This document shows positions 22,374-25,490 of a stretch of DNA of 25,490 bases, piece after piece (positions within the stretch are counted from its first letter, which is position 1; each line of letters begins with the position of its first letter). The stretch lies in contig JACKHS010000037.1 of the NCBI GenBank assembly GCA_020638875.1, forward strand, positions 1 to 25,490, in the 5' to 3' direction. Made by a program: the position numbers and the translations under genes. Origin of the DNA: Planctomycetota bacterium. Its GTDB lineage: Bacteria; Planctomycetota; UBA1135; GCA-002686595. The notes below the pieces were generated by a model, which had not been told where the DNA came from, did no database searches, and saw only the letters and a list, made by a program, of their open reading frames with translations.

Positions 22374-23821
22374 CGCGCGGGCTCGCGCTCGCGCTGCTCG
22401 TGCTCGGCGCGCTCGCGCCGGCCGCCGTCGCGCGCCAGGGCGCGCCGCTGCCCGAACACCCGCGCGAGCTGCGCACGCCGCCGCTCCAGCCCTTCACGCC
22501 GCCCGCGCCCCAGCGCCTGCAGCTCGGCCGCGGCGCGCGCCTCGTCGTGATCGAGAACCACGAGCTGCCGCTCGTCGACGGCACGCTGCTGTTCCGCGGC
22601 GGCAGCGCGCTCGACCCGCCCGGCCGCGCCGGCCTGTGCGAGCTGCTCGCCGACACGCTGCGCAGCGGCGGCAGCGAGTCCACGCCCGGCGCGGTGCTCG
22701 ACGACCGGCTCGACGCGCTGGCCGCGACGCTCACGGTGAGCGCGACGCCCGACGCGCTGCGCGTCGACTTCGCGTGCCTGACCGAGGACCTCGACGCCGT
22801 GCTCGAGGCCATCGGCGAGCTGCTCGTGTCGCCGGCGTACCCGACCGCGGAGCTCGAGAAGAGCCGCCGCCGCCTGCTGACGCGCCTGCGCGCGCGCGAG
22901 ACCAGCGCCGCCACGCTGGCGGACCGCGCGCTCGCGCAGGCCGTGCACGGCGCGGACTCGCCCTGGGCGCGCACCGCCAGCGAGGCGACGCTCGCGACGG
23001 TCACGCGCGAGGAGCTGCTCGCGCACCACCGCGATCACCTCGGCAGCGACCGCCTCGTCGTCGGCGTGATCGGCGACGTGCGCGCCGCGACGCTGGGCGC
23101 CAAGCTCGAGCTCGTGCTCGCCCGCCTGCCGCGCGCGCGCGCCGCCGCGGAGCCCGCGCCGCCGGTCTTCCTGCAGCCGGCGCGCACGCGCATCTGTCTC
23201 GTCGACCACCCCGGCGCGCGCCAGAGCGAAGTGCGCCTCAGCGCGCCCGGCGTGCGGCGCATCGACGGCGACTACACCGCGCTCGGGTTGTGGTCGTACG
23301 CGGTCGGCTACGGCGGCTCGTCGAACCGCATGATGGTGCGGTTGCGCGCCGAGCTCGGGCTCGTCTACGACGGCGCGCTCTACTTCGCGCCCGGCTGGGA
23401 GCACGCCGGCCGCCTGGAGGGCTCGTTCAGCACGCGCAACGAGACCGTGGGCGCCGCCGTCGCGGCCCTGCAGGAGCTCCTGCGCGGCGGGCTCGCGCCG
23501 CTCCCGGCCGAGGAGCTCGAGCTCGTGCGCGGCCGCATGCAGCGCGCCGAGGTGTTCCAGGTCGACCGCCCGCTCAAGCGCCTCGCACGCGCGCTCGACC
23601 TCGCCTTCCACGAGTACCCCTCCGACTTCTGGCAGCGCCACGCCGAGCGCCTGCGCGCGCTCGCGCCCGAAGAGGTCGCCCAGGCCGTCGCGCGTCACCT
23701 CGACCCCGAGCGGCTCGTCGTCGTCGTGGTCGGCCCGGCCGAGGAGCTGCGCGCGCAACTCGAGCCCCTGGGCAAGGTCGTGCTGATGCCCGGCCCCGCG
23801 CCGGTCGACGCGCCGCGCTGA
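22370..23821 (+). CDS. Secreted M16 homologue lacking the zinc motif, second of pair
   Basis: The 483-residue product has a signal peptide (about residues 1-23) and the M16 layout. The zinc-motif position reads GLCELLADTLRSGG: Glu91, Ala94 and Asp95 stand where His, Glu and His are expected. Such loss is usual in the second member of M16 pairs. The C-terminal half keeps the GSSNRMMVRLRAELGLVYD segment, corresponding to the conserved Arg/Tyr substrate-binding region, followed by GRLEGSFSTRNE, so it may still bind peptide. Coupled expression with the first gene suggests a heterodimer. Because the partner also lacks HxxEH, the pair should not be a zinc protease unless another subunit joins. It ends 7 bases from the convergent BtpA gene, and no terminator is seen between them. 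Confidence 0.93.
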   Translation: MTRGLALALLVLGALAPAAVARQGAPLPEHPRELRTPPLQPFTPPAPQRLQLGRGARLVVIENHELPLVDGTLLFRGGSALDPPGRAGLCELLADTLRSGGSESTPGAVLDDRLDALAATLTVSATPDALRVDFACLTEDLDAVLEAIGELLVSPAYPTAELEKSRRRLLTRLRARETSAATLADRALAQAVHGADSPWARTASEATLATVTREELLAHHRDHLGSDRLVVGVIGDVRAATLGAKLELVLARLPRARAAAEPAPPVFLQPARTRICLVDHPGARQSEVRLSAPGVRRIDGDYTALGLWSYAVGYGGSSNRMMVRLRAELGLVYDGALYFAPGWEHAGRLEGSFSTRNETVGAAVAALQELLRGGLAPLPAEELELVRGRMQRAEVFQVDRPLKRLARALDLAFHEYPSDFWQRHAERLRALAPEEVAQAVARHLDPERLVVVVVGPAEELRAQLEPLGKVVLMPGPAPVDAPR

Positions 23822-23828
23822 GCGGCGC

Positions 23829-24653
23829 CTACAACCGCAGGTCCTCGAGCGGCTCGGGCAGGCCGTCCAGCAGCTCGCGCAGGCGGCGCACGCGCGCGGC
23901 GTCGACCGGCGCGTCGAGCCGACCTTCGACCTTGAGCGACGTGCCCACCACCGCGCCGTCGGCGGCCTCGAACAAGCGCGGCGCGTTCGCGTCGGTCAGG
24001 CCCGAGCCGACGAAGAGAGGCGTTCCGTGGATGCGGCGACGCACGTGCGCCAGCACCTCGCGCGAGGGCGGCCGCCCCGTGCCGCTGCCGGTGACGATGA
24101 CCGCGTCGGCGAGCCCGCGGTGCACCACGTCGGCGGCGGCCTCCGCGGGCGACTCCGAGCCCAGCGGGCTGGCGTGCTTGACGTGCACGTCGGCGAGGAT
24201 CGCGACCTCGGGGCACAGCCGCGCGCGCTCGCGCAGGGTCCACGCGGCGTGGCCCTCGAGCAGACCCTGGTCGGTGACCGCGGCGCTCGTGTGCACGTTG
24301 ACGCGCACGAAGCTCGCGCCCGTCGCGGCGCAGATGCCGAGCGCGGCGCGCGCGTCGTTGCGCAGCACGTTGACGCCCACGGGCACCTTGCCGGCGAGGT
24401 CGACCACGCGCGCCACCGCGCGCGCCATCGCCGCGATCGTCTCCGGCGGCACGTCGCGCGGGAAGAACGGGACGTCGCCGAAGTTCTCGACGATCACGCC
24501 GTCGCAGCCGCCGTCCACGAGCGCGCGCGCGTCGGCCTGCGCCGAGGCGAGCACGTCCTCGAGGTCGCCGTCGAAGCGCGGCGCGCCGGGCAGCGCGCGC
24601 AGGTGCACGACCCCGATCAGGCGGGGTCCCTTGCCGAACAGGGGGTGGTCCAC
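23829..24653 (-). CDS. btpA: BtpA/SgcQ-family TIM-barrel protein
   Basis: From the GTG at 24653 the product has 274 residues, the usual length for this family. The motifs follow the barrel in order: IGVVHLRALPGAPRF, GCDGVIVENFGDVPFF, PVGVNVLRND, FVRVNVHTSAAVTDQG, LADVHVKHASPLG, VIVTGSGTGRPP, and PLFVGSGL with AVVGTSLKVEG near the end. The late Gly-rich loops are typical phosphate-binding sites. BtpA was named for a role in photosystem I accumulation in cyanobacteria, but homologues are common in non-photosynthetic bacteria and some lie with sugar-metabolism genes, so the reaction here is unknown. The start is a little uncertain: the frame stays open upstream, but homology begins at about DHPLFGKG. 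No strong ribosome site is visible. Confidence 0.93.
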   Translation of the reverse strand: MDHPLFGKGPRLIGVVHLRALPGAPRFDGDLEDVLASAQADARALVDGGCDGVIVENFGDVPFFPRDVPPETIAAMARAVARVVDLAGKVPVGVNVLRNDARAALGICAATGASFVRVNVHTSAAVTDQGLLEGHAAWTLRERARLCPEVAILADVHVKHASPLGSESPAEAAADVVHRGLADAVIVTGSGTGRPPSREVLAHVRRRIHGTPLFVGSGLTDANAPRLFEAADGAVVGTSLKVEGRLDAPVDAARVRRLRELLDGLPEPLEDLRL

Positions 24654-24791
24654 GGCGGCAGCGTAGCGCGGCCCTGCGGAGCGAACCACAGGAACCCCCT
24701 CCCCAAGCGCCGCGATCCGGGCTAGCTTCTGCGAGTCGTCCGCGCACGGTGCCCGGACGCGCTCCGAGACCCCGAACATCTGGAGGCCAGT
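24654..24791 (+). promoter_or_regulatory. Divergent promoter region before the leader ORF
   Basis: The first part lies between the BtpA start and the leader ORF. TAGCTT at 24723-24728 matches a TAnnnT -10 box for the plus strand, 63 bases before the leader ORF. The -35 partner is not clear. GGAGG at 24782-24786 is the leader's ribosome site. Confidence 0.35.
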
Positions 24792-24839
24792 ATGACGACG
24801 CAGAAGCCTGTCGCCCGCCGCGCCTCCACCGCGGTCTGA
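24792..24839 (+). CDS. Possible 15-residue leader peptide
   Basis: This ATG has a full GGAGG Shine-Dalgarno 5 bases upstream and encodes MTTQKPVARRASTAV before a TGA. It lies 223 bases before the RsgA-like gene in what should be its mRNA leader. A perfect palindrome, GCGCCGTACGGCGC, sits just after it at 24850-24863. This arrangement suggests a translated leader or attenuator, or a frame-broken small gene. Sequence alone cannot tell which. It shows no codon run typical of amino-acid attenuators. Confidence 0.4.
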   Translation: MTTQKPVARRASTAV

Positions 24840-25062
24840 GCCGAGCCGCGCGCCGTACGGCGCTGCGTCCTCGCTCTTCGGCCGCGGTGTGAGGCCCGCT
24901 CCCCGCGCGGCGATTCCGCCGTCCGCGAGGTGAGCCCGCTCCGCCGCGCGCCACCGGTCCGTCGCGACCCGACCTGCGCGCCCCGTGCCGCGAGCCGCGC
25001 TCCCGTTCCGCCCCGCCAGGGGCCGCGAGCGCGCTCCACCCGACCCCGGAGAGCGAACCCCC
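24840..25062 (+). other. Untranslated stretch before the RsgA-like gene
   Basis: After the leader ORF there are about 220 bases with no convincing gene. It contains the 14-base palindrome at 24850-24863 and the ribosome site GGAGAG at 25048-25053, 9 bases before the ATG at 25063. Confidence 0.45.
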
Positions 25063-25490
25063 ATGTCGAGTTCGGACGAGACGTACAAGCGCTCGATCAA
25101 GAGCAGCTACCAGAGACAGATCAAGAAGGCGCGCAGCCGCGACGAACAGCGGCTGCTCGCGGAGAACCGGAAGCAGCGCGGCAAGGCCGACAAGAGCCGA
25201 CGCACGCGACAACGCGACTGGGACGCGGCGGACGACGACGCCGAGACGTTCGAGGTCATGCGGCCCGCGCCGCAAGTCGACCTCGTGCGCGCGCTGCGCG
25301 AGCGCGGCGCCGCGGCGGAGGAGACGCAGGCGTTCGAGCCCAACGCGCTCGTCGTGGGCGTGTTCCCCGACCGCGCGACGGTGTGGCTCGACGGCGCGGC
25401 GCGCGCGGCGTTCCTCGACGAGCGCGCGCCGCGCCCCGCGGTCGGCGACGAGGCGCTGGTCGAGGCGCGCGGCGACGGCGAGCTGCGGCT
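25063..25490 (+). CDS. rsgA: N-terminal part of a probable RsgA-like ribosome-assembly GTPase, cut by window end
   Basis: The frame is open from an ATG with GGAGAG to the last base, giving 142 residues. The first 50 or so are highly basic and helical (KKARSRDEQRLLAENRKQRG, then KADKSRRTRQRDWD), and an acidic patch follows. Residues about 94-142 resemble the RsgA OB-fold: ALVVGVFPDRATVWLDG, a ...LDERAPRP linker and AVGDEALVEARGDGEL, matching the family's VVGDxVxVE. RsgA is a circularly permuted GTPase that helps mature the 30S subunit, and its N terminus is often basic. The GTPase motifs would lie beyond the window, so the call rests on the OB-fold and the basic tail only. Another OB-fold protein is possible. 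Confidence 0.6.
   Translation, partial: MSSSDETYKRSIKSSYQRQIKKARSRDEQRLLAENRKQRGKADKSRRTRQRDWDAADDDAETFEVMRPAPQVDLVRALRERGAAAEETQAFEPNALVVGVFPDRATVWLDGAARAAFLDERAPRPAVGDEALVEARGDGELR

Overview
The window is extremely GC-rich, with codons ending almost always in G or C, so nearly every frame stays open on both strands. I chose genes by protein coherence, motifs, signal peptides and start/stop overlaps. The gene content suggests Planctomycetota or a close relative. Two secreted FG-GAP propellers share a C-terminal domain of a kind I associate with that phylum, and a squalene-cyclase-like toroid sits beside ExbB/ExbD genes. This assignment is inference; no rRNA gene is present.

Positions 2-9447 (+) look like one long operon. 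It holds the end of a membrane protein, a secreted coiled-coil protein, a cryptic small secreted ORF, a very large periplasmic TPR protein, ExbB/TolQ, ExbD/TolR, and a TolB-like PD40 propeller. The propeller is joined to a TonB/TolA-like transmembrane helix carrying SxxxH, then an Ala/Pro/Arg-rich linker, then a squalene-cyclase-type toroid. Most junctions are 4-base stop/start overlaps. My inference is a proton-driven envelope machine: ExbB-ExbD energise the SxxxH helix, which would move or tension two large periplasmic domains with help from the TPR and coiled-coil proteins. Many single-base frame breaks occur in GC-repeat tracts here, most simply explained as sequence errors.

Positions 9451-12610 hold an M28 peptidase (-), a stand-alone aminotransferase C-terminal domain (-) and homoserine kinase (+, one frame break). 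Positions 12592-15560 hold a divergent PTS enzyme I (-) and a secreted nuclease (+). A perfect 32-base palindrome then separates the nuclease from two tandem FG-GAP proteins (-, 15658-19201).

Positions 19676-25490 hold an orphan CheX-type phosphatase (+), MoaB (-), a translationally coupled pair of M16 peptidase homologues that both lack the zinc motif (+), a BtpA-family TIM barrel (-), a 15-codon leader ORF (+) and the start of a probable RsgA-like ribosome-assembly GTPase (+, cut by the window end). No tRNA, rRNA, CRISPR array, insertion sequence or integrase gene was seen.
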